Of a stretch of 64,000 nt of DNA, positions 30,012 to 38,019 are shown one piece after another. How positions within the stretch are numbered: position 1 is the stretch's first letter; every line of letters starts with the position of its first letter. Both the position numbers and the translations under genes were made by a program. This stretch comes from Lysobacter sp. BMK333-48F3 (GTDB taxonomy: Bacteria; Pseudomonadota; Gammaproteobacteria; Xanthomonadales; Xanthomonadaceae). The DNA is taken from the NCBI RefSeq assembly GCF_019733395.1, contig NZ_JAIHOO010000001.1:2473501-2537500 (forward strand). Reading direction: 5' to 3'. Below the pieces are notes generated by a model. That model ran no database searches, was not told where the DNA came from, and saw nothing but the letters and a program-made list of their open reading frames with translations.

Positions 30012-30932
30012 ATGGAGCAAGCATTGTGGGCGGATCGCGGACAGCTGTTGCAGCTGGACGCGCAGGATCCCGCCGCCCAGGCCAGTTGCGTCGGCGTCTC
30101 GCGTCTCGGCAGCGCCCAGCTGGCCGGGGCTCATTTCTCGATCTGGGTCCAGCTGCGCGGCAGCTCCTGGGTCGAAGCCAAGGAAGGTAAGTTCCGGCTG
30201 AAGCGCGGCGACTGGATCGCGTTCGAGCGCGACTCCAAGCCGGTGCTGCAGGCCGACCGCTACGGCGTCTGCATCGGCCTGAACCTGACCGGCGAGGCGA
30301 TCAAGGCCATGGCCCGTCTGGCCGACTGCACCCTGTACTCCGGCCGCGGCCGGATGAGCGTGCACGACGCCCGCATCGCCCTGCGCCTGTGGCGCCAGGC
30401 CCATGCCCGCAACGGCGAAGCCGATACCGGTTTCGACCTGAACGCCCTGCGCCCGATCCTGCTCCACCTGGCCGGCGTCCAGCGCGATCTGACCGCGCGC
30501 ATCCAGCGTTGCCCGGGCCGCTCGCGCAGCCGCAAGCGCCAGGTGTTCGGCCGTCTGCAGCGCGCCCGCCTGTACCTGGAAGGCAACTGCGACCGGGTGG
30601 TGCGGATCAGCGAACTGGCCGAGCTGACCAGCTTCTCCAGCTGGTACTTCTCCAAGACCTTCCACAGCCTGTACGAGGAGAGCCCGCAGGCCGCCTCGGC
30701 GCGGATGCGTCTGGAGCACGCGGCCGATCTGCTCGAGAACACCTCGATGATGATCGGCGAAGTCGCGGCCGCCAGCGGTTTCGACAACTGTTGCAGCTTC
30801 GCCCGCGCCTTCCGCGCCCGCTTCGGCACCTCGGCGACCCGCTACCGCAGCGCCGCGGCCAACGCCAAGCAGGAAGCGGCCAAGCCCAAGCCCGCGCCGG
30901 TGGTGGCGATGGTGCGCAAGCTCGCGGCCTGA
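30012..30932 (+). CDS. AraC-family transcriptional regulator
   Basis: The 306-aa product has a cupin-like N-terminal region (to about 150) and a C-terminal AraC DNA-binding domain. The first helix-turn-helix is in VVRISELAELTSFSSWYFSKTF (about 195-216) and the second in MMIGEVAAASGFDNCCSFARAFRA (about 245-268). The tail after 280 is Lys/Ala/Pro-rich. It follows the ToxR-like gene by 143 bp on the same strand and precedes a TonB receptor by about 800 bp, so it may regulate that receptor. The ligand is unknown. Confidence 0.85.
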   Translation: MEQALWADRGQLLQLDAQDPAAQASCVGVSRLGSAQLAGAHFSIWVQLRGSSWVEAKEGKFRLKRGDWIAFERDSKPVLQADRYGVCIGLNLTGEAIKAMARLADCTLYSGRGRMSVHDARIALRLWRQAHARNGEADTGFDLNALRPILLHLAGVQRDLTARIQRCPGRSRSRKRQVFGRLQRARLYLEGNCDRVVRISELAELTSFSSWYFSKTFHSLYEESPQAASARMRLEHAADLLENTSMMIGEVAAASGFDNCCSFARAFRARFGTSATRYRSAAANAKQEAAKPKPAPVVAMVRKLAA

Positions 30933-31049
30933 CGCCCGTCGTACCGTTTCAGTCGTTCGTTCTACGCCAGCACGCATTACCGCAACGCCAGCAACACGAC
31001 TCCCCCAAGTCGCAGACCGTCTGAAGCCGTCCGAGTGACGCCATAGCCC

Positions 31050-31089
31050 GCCGAAGTTTCGACCGCGCCGCGCGCGGCGAAACTTCGGC
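31050..31089. terminator. Large hairpin after the AraC gene
   Basis: A 12-bp perfect stem (GCCGAAGTTTCG with CGAAACTTCGGC) has a 16-nt loop that itself can form CG pairs. No T-run follows, so it may be a weak terminator or an RNA-protecting structure. Confidence 0.45.
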
Positions 31090-31690
31090 GCCGCGCAAGC
31101 CGGCGCACCGCCTTCCGTTCCGCCCTCCCGCTCCCGGCTCCGCATGCGCGCTGCGCCTGCGGGCTCGGCCGCGCCCGGCGGATCGGGCGCGGTCGGCGTC
31201 TTCCGCCGCAGCGTCGTGGTCGCGCCTGCGCGCATCGCCCGCCGCGCCGGCGCCATAGATATGCACGCGCGCGAATAGCCGCTGGCGGCCAAACGATGCA
31301 TGAACGAAGCCGGTGTAGCGATGCCGGATGCGTCGATGCCTTTGCCGAATGCGGCCGATGTTCGTCCGAAATTCTTCCGCGCGCGTCGCGCGATGGGTCG
31401 AAACGTCTTGCGCCATCGGCGCGCGCGCCGCGATCGCGTCGTCGCGCAGCGCGCCGCATGCGTCAGGCAGCGTTGTCGCGCATCGTTCGCGCCGCGATTC
31501 GCGTGCGATAACCGCGCGATGCAAAACAGCGCATGAACGCAGCGATGGATGCGATGCGATGCGCGAAACCGCAACGCGATTACATCTTCGCGCTTGCATT
31601 TTTCATGCGCATGCGCGCGCGTCCGCGACGACTCACTCAGCAAAATCTCTCAACGTCAGCCGCAAAGCAGTCCAGGCGCATGGGCCGTAC

Positions 31691-31720
31691 TTTTGCGAGG
31701 CGTTTTAACACGCCTATAAC
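31691..31720 (+). promoter_or_regulatory. Candidate promoter of the TonB receptor with internal inverted repeat
   Basis: TTTTGC, 18 bp, TATAAC. The spacer holds the inverted repeat GGCGT-N6-ACGCC (31699-31714), which lies exactly where a repressor could block polymerase. GGAGAG 11 bp further on is the ribosome binding site. Confidence 0.5.
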
Positions 31721-31741
31721 GAGATTACTGGAGAGAGATAG

Positions 31742-34660
31742 ATGAACCATCGCAGTCTGCGCCACGAGGCGCGGTTCGGCATGCTGCCGACCGCCATCGC
31801 CGCGGCGTTAGTGTCGGCTCTGGTCCCGGCGGTTGCCGGCGCTCAGGAAGCCGATGCCTCCAAGAGCACCACCACCCTCGACCGCATTGAGGTCACCGGT
31901 TCGCGCATTCGCCAGGCCAACCTGGAAACCGCGCAGCCGGTGGTCACCATGTCGCGCGCCGACATCCAGAAGCAGGGCTTCACCAGCGTCGCCGACATCG
32001 TCCAGAACATCACCGCTTCGGGCTCGCCGGCGATCTCGCGCGCCAACGCGCTGTCCTCGGGCGAAGAAGTCGGCGGCCAGTACGTCGACCTGCGCAACCT
32101 CGGTCCGGAGCGCACCCTGGTCCTGATCGACGGCAAGCGCATGGGCATCAGCTCGGGCGGCTACTCCGACCTGGCTTCGATCCCGAGCTCAATCGTCGAG
32201 CGCATCGAAGTGCTGACCGACGGCGCCTCGGCCCTGTACGGTTCGGACGCCATCGCCGGCGTGATCAACATCATCACCCGCAAGCGTTTCGACGGTCTGG
32301 AAGCCAGCGCCTACCTGGGCCAGTACGGCCAGGGCGACGGCAACAAGGAGATCTACAACTTCGTCATCGGCCAGACCGGTGAGCGCGGTTCGATCACCCT
32401 CGGCGCCGAGTACAGCAAGGAAGATCCGGTCCTGGCCAAGGATCGCAGCTTCACCCGTTACCCGAACGGCAAGGGCCACCCGGTTCCGGACCTCGACGCC
32501 AACGGCGAGTACCGCGACAACGGCTGGAGCAACATCTCGCGCAACGGCATCCTGGTCCGCGACAGCGGCAACCTGACCGCGCTGCCGGGCCGCACCACCA
32601 CCGGTAGCGAAGCCGACTTCCGCGCCTACAACCCGCTGACCGACGCCACCAACACCAACGAGCAGATGTACCTGCAGACGGGTCTGGAGCGTCGTTCGGT
32701 GTTCGCCAACGCCGAATTCGACATCACCGACAACCTGCGCGCCAAGGCCGACGTCCTGTACACGGACCGCGAAGCCACCCAGCAGATCGCCGGCTATCCG
32801 TTCCGTTCGTTCGGCTTCCCGCGTTACGAGGGCGACCTGTCGCTGTCGGGCGACAGCGCGTTCAACCCGTACAAGGGCGAGAACGTCGACTACATCCGCC
32901 GTACCTGGGAAATGCCGCGTCAGACCAAGTCCGAGCTGACCACCTACCGCTTCAGCGCGGGCCTGGAAGGTTCGTTCGAACTGGCCGGCAAGCCGTGGGA
33001 CTGGGATGTGGGCTACATCTACAACCAGAACAAGGGCAGCAAGACCGGCACCGGCAACCTGTTCCTGCCGAACGTGGCCAAGGCCGTCGGCCCGTCGTTC
33101 ATCGACGCCGCGGGCGTGGCCCACTGCGGCGCCCCCGGCGCCGTGATCGACAAGTGCGTGCCGTGGAACCCGCTGCTCGGCTACGGCCAGGTCGGCCCGG
33201 GCTCGCTGACCAATAACCCGGAACTGCAGAAGTACCTGTTCCTGCCGACCCACGACCGTTCGGAAACCGAAACCCAGGTCTACAGCCTGAACCTGAGCGG
33301 CGTGCTCGCCGCGCTGCCGGCCGGCGACCTCGGCCTGGCGGTGGGTTACGAACACCGCAAGGAATCGGCCCGTTACGAGCCGGACGCGCTGCTGCAGTCG
33401 GGCCTGAGCTCCGACCTGGCCGGTGCGATGACCGAAGGCGGCTACAAGCTCGACGAGTTCTACGCCGAACTCAGCGTGCCGGTGCTGGCCGACGTCGCCT
33501 TCGCCAAGGAACTGTCGTTCAACGTCGCCGGCCGTTACTCGGACTACGACACCTTCGGCGACACCACCAACGGCAAGTTCAGCCTGAAGTGGAAGCCGAT
33601 CGACGACCTGCTGATCCGCGGCACCTACGCGACGGGCTTCCGCGCCCCGACCGTGGCCGACCTGTACGGCGGCACCAGCGAGACCTTCGACAACTACACC
33701 GACCCGTGCGACACCTCGTTCGGTTCGGCGGTGCGCAACCCGCAGGTTGCCGCCCGTTGCGCGGCCGTGGTCCCGGCTAACTTCCGTCAGGCCGCTTCGG
33801 GCGGTCCGGCGACCGGTCCGAACGCGCAGTCGAACTCGGCCTTCTCCTCGGGCTCCAACGCCCTGCTGAAGCCGGAAACCTCGAAGTCGACCACCGTCGG
33901 TTTCGTCTACAGCCCGAGCTTCGTCGGCGGTCTGGACATCAGCCTGGACTGGTGGAAGATCAAGATCGAAGACGTGATCGCGGCCGAAACCGTGACCTCG
34001 CTGCTCAACAACTGCTACGTGCTGGGCATCCAGTCGGCGTGCAGCCGCTTCGAGCGTAACTCGGCGGGTCAGGTGGTCGACGTGACCCGTACCCTGATCA
34101 ACGGCGGCTACCAGGAAACGGCCGGTTACGACCTCGGCGTCGCCTACCGCCTGACCGACACCCGCTTCGGTAACTTCACGTTCAACTGGAAGACCAGCTA
34201 CGTCGATTACCTGGAGTACAAGCGCGACAACGAATCGACCACCCCGGTCGAGCAGAAGACCAGCTGGGCCATCGACGGCACGGCCAACTTCCGCGTCCGC
34301 TCGAACTTCAACACCGACTGGCAGTACGGCGACTTCGGTGCGACCTGGAACGTGCGTTACTACTCGGGTCTGAAGGAAGACTGCGCGTACGACACCACCG
34401 GCGGTCCGGAGTGCGGCAACCCGAACTACACCTCGGCTTACCGCGGTCAGCAGCCGGTGCGCGAAGTGGGCGCCAACACGTTCCACGACGTCCAGGTCCG
34501 TTACAACACCCCGTGGAACGCCACGGTGGCCCTGGGCGCCAACAACGTGTTCGACCACCAGGGTCAGACCATGTACAGCCAGCCGAACAGCAGCTTCGTC
34601 TACAACGGCAGCTTCGACATCGGTCGCTTCGTGTACATGAAGTACACCCAGCGCTTCTGA
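31742..34660 (+). CDS. TonB-dependent outer-membrane receptor
   Basis: The 972-aa product has a signal peptide ending ...PAVAGAQEA near residue 36. A TonB box/plug region follows, starting around LDRIEVTGSRIRQANLETAQ. The plug contains LRNLGPERTLVLIDGKRM and IVERIEVLTDGASALYGSDA, and a long beta-barrel ends in the outer-membrane signature MKYTQRF. The plug resembles the large carbohydrate- or peptide-type receptors abundant in Xanthomonadaceae rather than a siderophore receptor, but the substrate cannot be read from sequence. Codon use favours CGT and GGT more than its neighbours do, suggesting high expression. A ribosome binding site GGAGAG lies 6 nt before the ATG. It ends at a strong terminator. 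Confidence 0.9.
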   Translation: MNHRSLRHEARFGMLPTAIAAALVSALVPAVAGAQEADASKSTTTLDRIEVTGSRIRQANLETAQPVVTMSRADIQKQGFTSVADIVQNITASGSPAISRANALSSGEEVGGQYVDLRNLGPERTLVLIDGKRMGISSGGYSDLASIPSSIVERIEVLTDGASALYGSDAIAGVINIITRKRFDGLEASAYLGQYGQGDGNKEIYNFVIGQTGERGSITLGAEYSKEDPVLAKDRSFTRYPNGKGHPVPDLDANGEYRDNGWSNISRNGILVRDSGNLTALPGRTTTGSEADFRAYNPLTDATNTNEQMYLQTGLERRSVFANAEFDITDNLRAKADVLYTDREATQQIAGYPFRSFGFPRYEGDLSLSGDSAFNPYKGENVDYIRRTWEMPRQTKSELTTYRFSAGLEGSFELAGKPWDWDVGYIYNQNKGSKTGTGNLFLPNVAKAVGPSFIDAAGVAHCGAPGAVIDKCVPWNPLLGYGQVGPGSLTNNPELQKYLFLPTHDRSETETQVYSLNLSGVLAALPAGDLGLAVGYEHRKESARYEPDALLQSGLSSDLAGAMTEGGYKLDEFYAELSVPVLADVAFAKELSFNVAGRYSDYDTFGDTTNGKFSLKWKPIDDLLIRGTYATGFRAPTVADLYGGTSETFDNYTDPCDTSFGSAVRNPQVAARCAAVVPANFRQAASGGPATGPNAQSNSAFSSGSNALLKPETSKSTTVGFVYSPSFVGGLDISLDWWKIKIEDVIAAETVTSLLNNCYVLGIQSACSRFERNSAGQVVDVTRTLINGGYQETAGYDLGVAYRLTDTRFGNFTFNWKTSYVDYLEYKRDNESTTPVEQKTSWAIDGTANFRVRSNFNTDWQYGDFGATWNVRYYSGLKEDCAYDTTGGPECGNPNYTSAYRGQQPVREVGANTFHDVQVRYNTPWNATVALGANNVFDHQGQTMYSQPNSSFVYNGSFDIGRFVYMKYTQRF

Positions 34661-34676
34661 TCCAAGCGGTTGCTTC

Positions 34677-34712
34677 AAAAACTACGGCCCCTTTCGGGGC
34701 CGTAGTTTTTTT
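34677..34712 (+). terminator. Strong terminator of the TonB receptor gene
   Basis: A 15-bp perfect stem (AAAAACTACGGCCCC and complement) with loop TTTC ends in seven T residues. The A-run on the left arm means it could also work on the other strand. Confidence 0.95.
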
Positions 34713-34735
34713 GGGAATCGGGAATCGGGAATCGG
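34713..34735 (+). repeat. Single GGGAATC array
   Basis: Three GGGAATC units plus a GG end directly follow the TonB terminator. Unlike the arrays at 831, 54273 and 55066, no inverted partner is present. Confidence 0.8.
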
Positions 34736-34750
34736 AAGAGCGGCCCGTGG

Positions 34751-34780
34751 CCCCTGTAGGAGCGGCGTGAGCCGCGACCG
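34751..34780. repeat. REP-like element, TGTAGGAGCGGC...GCCGCGAC
   Basis: CCCCTGTAGGAGCGGCGTGA followed by GCCGCGACCG. The core GCGGC-GTGA-GCCGC is a small palindrome. This short element resembles REP sequences scattered in Pseudomonas, Stenotrophomonas and Lysobacter genomes. Only one copy is visible in this window. Confidence 0.7.
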
Positions 34781-34932
34781 AGGCCCGACGAACCGGCCCG
34801 CCGCCGCGAAGCGGCCAACCCCTGCGACCGACGAAACCACGCGCCCGCCTCGCGCGTGCGTCCGGCATCCTCTATGGTGTAGGCGCACCGCAGGCGTCCG
34901 TAGTGCCCCCAGGCTCGACCCGGAGATCGGAC

Positions 34933-35370
34933 ATGGCGTTGAAGCGGATGGACAACGTGGGCATCGTCGTCGAGGACCTGACCGCGGCGATCGATTTCTT
35001 CCGCGAACTCGGCCTCGAACTCGAAGGGCGGGCCATGATCGAAGGCGAGTGGGCCGGGCGCGTCACCGGGCTGGCCGACCAGCGGGTCGAGATCGCGATG
35101 ATGCGCACCCCGGACGGCCACAGCCGGCTCGAGCTCTCGCGCTTCCTCGCGCCGGCGGTCGTCGCCGATCACCGCAATGCCCCGGTCAACGCCCTGGGCT
35201 ATCTGCGGGTGATGTTCGCCGTGGACGGCATCGACGAGACGCTCGCCCGGCTGCAGGCGCGCGACGCGCAACTGGTCGGCGAAGTCGTCCAGTACCAGGA
35301 CACCTATCGGCTCTGCTACATCCGCGGCCCCGAAGGGTTGCTGATCGGGCTGGCCGAAGAGCTGCGCTGA
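34933..35370 (+). CDS. VOC-family (glyoxalase-like) protein
   Basis: The 145-aa product has the paired beta-alpha-beta-beta-beta fold of vicinal oxygen chelate proteins: MDNVGIVVEDLTAAIDFFRE at the N terminus and LGYLRVMFAVDGIDETLARL in the middle. It ends RGPEGLLIGLAEEL. Metal ligands cannot be confirmed; a Glu near the C terminus and a His are present but dispersed. The start at 34933 has CGGAG about 6 nt upstream, and an upstream GTG would add only ten unusual residues. The function is unknown; lyase, dioxygenase and antibiotic-resistance proteins share the fold. It is followed by a bidirectional terminator and convergent ppa. Confidence 0.8.
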   Translation: MALKRMDNVGIVVEDLTAAIDFFRELGLELEGRAMIEGEWAGRVTGLADQRVEIAMMRTPDGHSRLELSRFLAPAVVADHRNAPVNALGYLRVMFAVDGIDETLARLQARDAQLVGEVVQYQDTYRLCYIRGPEGLLIGLAEELR

Positions 35371-35384
35371 GCGCGAACCAGCAA

Positions 35385-35408
35385 AAAGGCCGCCCGGAGG
35401 CGGCCTTT
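35385..35408. terminator. Bidirectional terminator between VOC gene and ppa
   Basis: A 10-bp stem (AAAGGCCGCC with GGCGGCCTTT) with the loop CGGA lies between convergent stops, with A-rich and T-rich flanks on the two sides. Confidence 0.8.
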
Positions 35409-35461
35409 GCGCATCGAATCGAGGGTGCGCGGGCGGTTCCGCGCGCCTCTTCGCTGCTTGC

Positions 35462-36010
35462 TCAGAACTTGGGCTTGTCTTCCTCGGCCGCGTAGCGCTC
35501 GATCGCCTCGACCAGGATCTTCTTGGCCTCGTCGGCGTTGCCCCAGCCGTCGAGCTTGACCCACTTGCCCTTCTCCAGGTCCTTGTAGTGCTCGAAGAAG
35601 TGGCCGATGCGCTCCAGCCAGTGCGGGCTGACCTGGTCGATGTCGTGGATGTGGCTGTAGCCGGCGAACACCTTGTCGATCGGCACCGCCAGCAGCTTCT
35701 CGTCGCTGCCGGCTTCGTCGGACATCTTCAGCACGCCGACCGGACGGCAGCGGATCACCGAGCCGGGGATCAGCGGCAGCGGCAGGATCACCAGCACGTC
35801 GGCCGGATCGCCGTCGCCGCAGACGGTGTGCGGGACGTAGCCGTAGTTGCAGGGGTAACGCATCGGGGTCGAGAGGATGCGATCGACGAAGATCGCGCCC
35901 GAGGCCTTGTCGACCTCGTACTTCACCGGCTCGGCGTCCTTCGGGATTTCGATGATGACGTTGATTTCGTGCGGCGGATTCTTGCCGGTGGAAACGTGAT
36001 CCAGACCCAT
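35462..36010 (-). CDS. ppa: Inorganic pyrophosphatase (family I)
   Basis: Cytoplasmic Mg-dependent hydrolysis of pyrophosphate to two phosphates. The 182-aa product has NVIIEIPKDAEPVKYEVDK near residue 16 (NEINVIIEIPK context) and RILSTPMRYPCNYGYVPHTV near residue 44. The metal-binding segment CGDGDPADVLVILPLPLIPG lies near residue 65, and DIDQVSPHWLERIGHFFEHYK near 125. Length is usual for bacterial family I. AGGAG lies 9 nt before the ATG, and a TAGAAT -10 box is at 36079-36084. It competes for the same substrate as the membrane pyrophosphatase and PFK in this window. Confidence 0.96.
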   Translation of the reverse strand: MGLDHVSTGKNPPHEINVIIEIPKDAEPVKYEVDKASGAIFVDRILSTPMRYPCNYGYVPHTVCGDGDPADVLVILPLPLIPGSVIRCRPVGVLKMSDEAGSDEKLLAVPIDKVFAGYSHIHDIDQVSPHWLERIGHFFEHYKDLEKGKWVKLDGWGNADEAKKILVEAIERYAAEEDKPKF

Positions 36011-36371
36011 TGTGTTCCGACTCCTGGCGGGCCCGCGGCGGGGGCGGCGGGCACGGTGATGAAAAGAAAGGGTGGGGCATTCTACGCGCCCGGGTGTTGC
36101 GATGCAGCAGGGGCCGGGCCGGGCAGGGGGCCGGCCCGGGAACGCGTCGGTTTCGGCGTAATCGTCGAACGGCGGCGAAGCGGCGCGCTACGGCGCCGAT
36201 CGGCCGCCCAGCGGACCGCTCCGCTGCGATAGGCGGCGCCGGCGGCGCGGCGCCGTCCAAACCGGGCAAACGCCCGTCCAATGCCTGCAGGCAGCCCGCA
36301 CGATGCCGGACTTGAGCCCGCCCAGCGCTCTGGCTATACCGTATGGATCGATCTAAATCCGGGGAATCGCG
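36011..36371. other. Non-coding region between ppa and sterol desaturase
   Basis: A 361-bp spacer between divergent genes. It holds the ppa promoter (TAGAAT at 36079-36084 on the minus strand) and near 36331 TATACC, a possible -10 for the downstream gene. I see no RNA or protein gene. Confidence 0.55.
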
Positions 36372-37367
36372 ATGGATTGGGGAGCGCAGGCGCTGCACGA
36401 GCTGGTCGGCTTCTTCGGCCTGGGGGCGCTGCTGGAATTGCTGGCCGCCGACGGCTACCGCGCCCTGCTCAGCGCCGACGGCGCCAAGGCCCTGTTGTAC
36501 CCGGTGATCCCGATCCTGCTGGTGTACGAACTGTTGCGCACCATCGCCCGGCGCCGGTTCAAGCTTGAGGACTACCGCGTCCCGTTCCTGACCCTGGTCG
36601 CCAACCGCCTGATCGGCGCGGTGCTGAGCTTCGGCATGGTCGCCGCCTGCATCGCGCTGTTCCAGCCGTACGCGCCGTTCCAGGCCGAAATCGGCCCGCT
36701 CGGGCTGATCTACGGCTACCTGGTCTGGGAGTTCGCCCACTTCGTCTATCACTACCTCGCCCACAAGGTGCGGCTGCTGTGGTGCCTGCATTCGACCCAC
36801 CATGCGCCGACCGCGATGAACCTGTCGGTGAACTACGCCCATCTGTTCCTGGAGGCGCCGTACGCCGACATCGTCCGCACCACGATCTGCATCCTCGCCG
36901 GGGTCAGTCCTCCGCTGCTGCTGTTGATCATGTTCATCGACGGGCTGTGGGGGCAGTTCATCCACTTGGGCGAGCATGCGCTGGGCGACGGCCGGCTGGG
37001 CCGGCTGCACCGCTGGATCCTGACGCCCGCGCACCACCGCGTGCACCACGCGCGCAATCCGCTGTACATGGACACCAACTTCTGCAATCTGCTCAACGTC
37101 TGGGACCGCGCGTTCGGCACCTACCAGGCGCAGCGCGAGGACATCCGGATCGAGTACGGCATCACCCGGCCGGTCCGGCCCGGCAGCTTCCTGGATGCCT
37201 ATCTGGGCGAATTCCAGGTGCTGCTGCGCGATGTGCTCGCGGCGCCGGGGTGGCGCAACAAGCTGCTGTACCTGGCGATGCCGCCGGGCTGGAGCCACGA
37301 CGGCCGTTACAAGACCGCGCTGCAGAGCAAGCGCGAATGGCTGGCGCAGCAGCAGGGGGCGGCATGA
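36372..37367 (+). CDS. Sterol desaturase / fatty acid hydroxylase family protein
   Basis: The 331-aa membrane protein has several hydrophobic helices and the di-iron histidine boxes of the superfamily: HFVYHYLAHK (near 122), HSTHHAP (near 140) and HRVHHARNP (near 221). These coordinate the iron for O2-dependent hydroxylation or desaturation of a lipid. The substrate is not identifiable; in bacteria such enzymes act on fatty acids, ornithine lipids or carotenoids. It overlaps the next gene by 4 bp, so the two are translationally coupled. Confidence 0.82.
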   Translation: MDWGAQALHELVGFFGLGALLELLAADGYRALLSADGAKALLYPVIPILLVYELLRTIARRRFKLEDYRVPFLTLVANRLIGAVLSFGMVAACIALFQPYAPFQAEIGPLGLIYGYLVWEFAHFVYHYLAHKVRLLWCLHSTHHAPTAMNLSVNYAHLFLEAPYADIVRTTICILAGVSPPLLLLIMFIDGLWGQFIHLGEHALGDGRLGRLHRWILTPAHHRVHHARNPLYMDTNFCNLLNVWDRAFGTYQAQREDIRIEYGITRPVRPGSFLDAYLGEFQVLLRDVLAAPGWRNKLLYLAMPPGWSHDGRYKTALQSKREWLAQQQGAA

Positions 37368-37852
37368 AGCGCGGGTTCGCGGCGATGCTGGCCTGGCTGG
37401 CGCTGGCGGCCGCGCCGCCGCTGCCGGCGGCGGACAACCTGGCCTTGCGCCGGCCGGCCACCGGCTCGCCGATCTGCAAGCCCGGCGAGGAAGCCGGCAA
37501 GGCCTTCGACGGCCGGCTCAGCAGCAAGACCGAGCACAAGTTCTGCACTCTGCAACGGCCCGGGTGGCTGCAGGTGGACCTGCAATCGCGCCGGCAGGTG
37601 CGCGAGTTCGTGCTCAAGCACGCCGGCGCCGGCGGCGAGCCGGAAGCGATGAACACCCGCGCCTACACGCTTTCGCTGTCCGACGACGGCGCGCACTGGC
37701 GACCGGTGGCGCAGGTGCGCGACAACCGCGACAGCGTGCGCAGGCACGTCATCGCGCCGGCCTGGGCGCGCTATGTGCGTATGCAGGTCGACCAGCCGGC
37801 GCAGGACCCGGCCGACCCGGCCACCCGGATCTACGAGCTGGAAGTGCGCTGA
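37364..37852 (+). CDS. Secreted discoidin-like (F5/8 type C) domain protein
   Basis: The 162-aa product has a signal peptide (MKRGFAAMLAWLALAAA..., cleavage near residue 23) and a single galactose-binding-like domain with NLALRRPATGSPICK, GKAFDGRLSSKTEHKF and WLQVDLQSRRQVREFVLKH. The ending WARYVRMQVDQPAQDPADP-ATRIYELEVR is typical of F5/8 type C folds, which bind carbohydrates or lipids. The start at 37364 overlaps the desaturase stop by 4 bp (ATGA). Coupling to a membrane lipid enzyme is unusual; its partner role is inference. Confidence 0.8.
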   Translation: MKRGFAAMLAWLALAAAPPLPAADNLALRRPATGSPICKPGEEAGKAFDGRLSSKTEHKFCTLQRPGWLQVDLQSRRQVREFVLKHAGAGGEPEAMNTRAYTLSLSDDGAHWRPVAQVRDNRDSVRRHVIAPAWARYVRMQVDQPAQDPADPATRIYELEVR

Positions 37853-38019
37853 GCGATCGCTGCAGGCCGCGGCGCCGGCAACCGAGCCGGCAGCGGGCCC
37901 GCCTGCAGCCGGGCCGCGCCGCCTGGGGACGACCCTAGCGTGGGGTACGCCCTAGCTTGGCCGCGGCCATACCGGTGCGTATCCATGGGCGTCGATTCCG
38001 TCCAGCAGGTTCGCCCGCC

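Larger units (their letters stand above)
30933..31741. other. Long non-coding region between AraC gene and TonB receptor
   Basis: About 800 bp with no convincing gene. It contains a strong hairpin near its start (31050-31089) and a middle part rich in GCGATGC and CGCG runs. The receptor promoter and ribosome binding site are at the end. Short open frames here are Arg/Ala-rich and overlap on both strands. Confidence 0.6.

Noticed and set aside
30933..31740. Several overlapping short frames in the region before the TonB receptor.
   Set aside because: They overlap on both strands, are Arg/Ala-rich, and have no ribosome binding sites or recognisable motifs.
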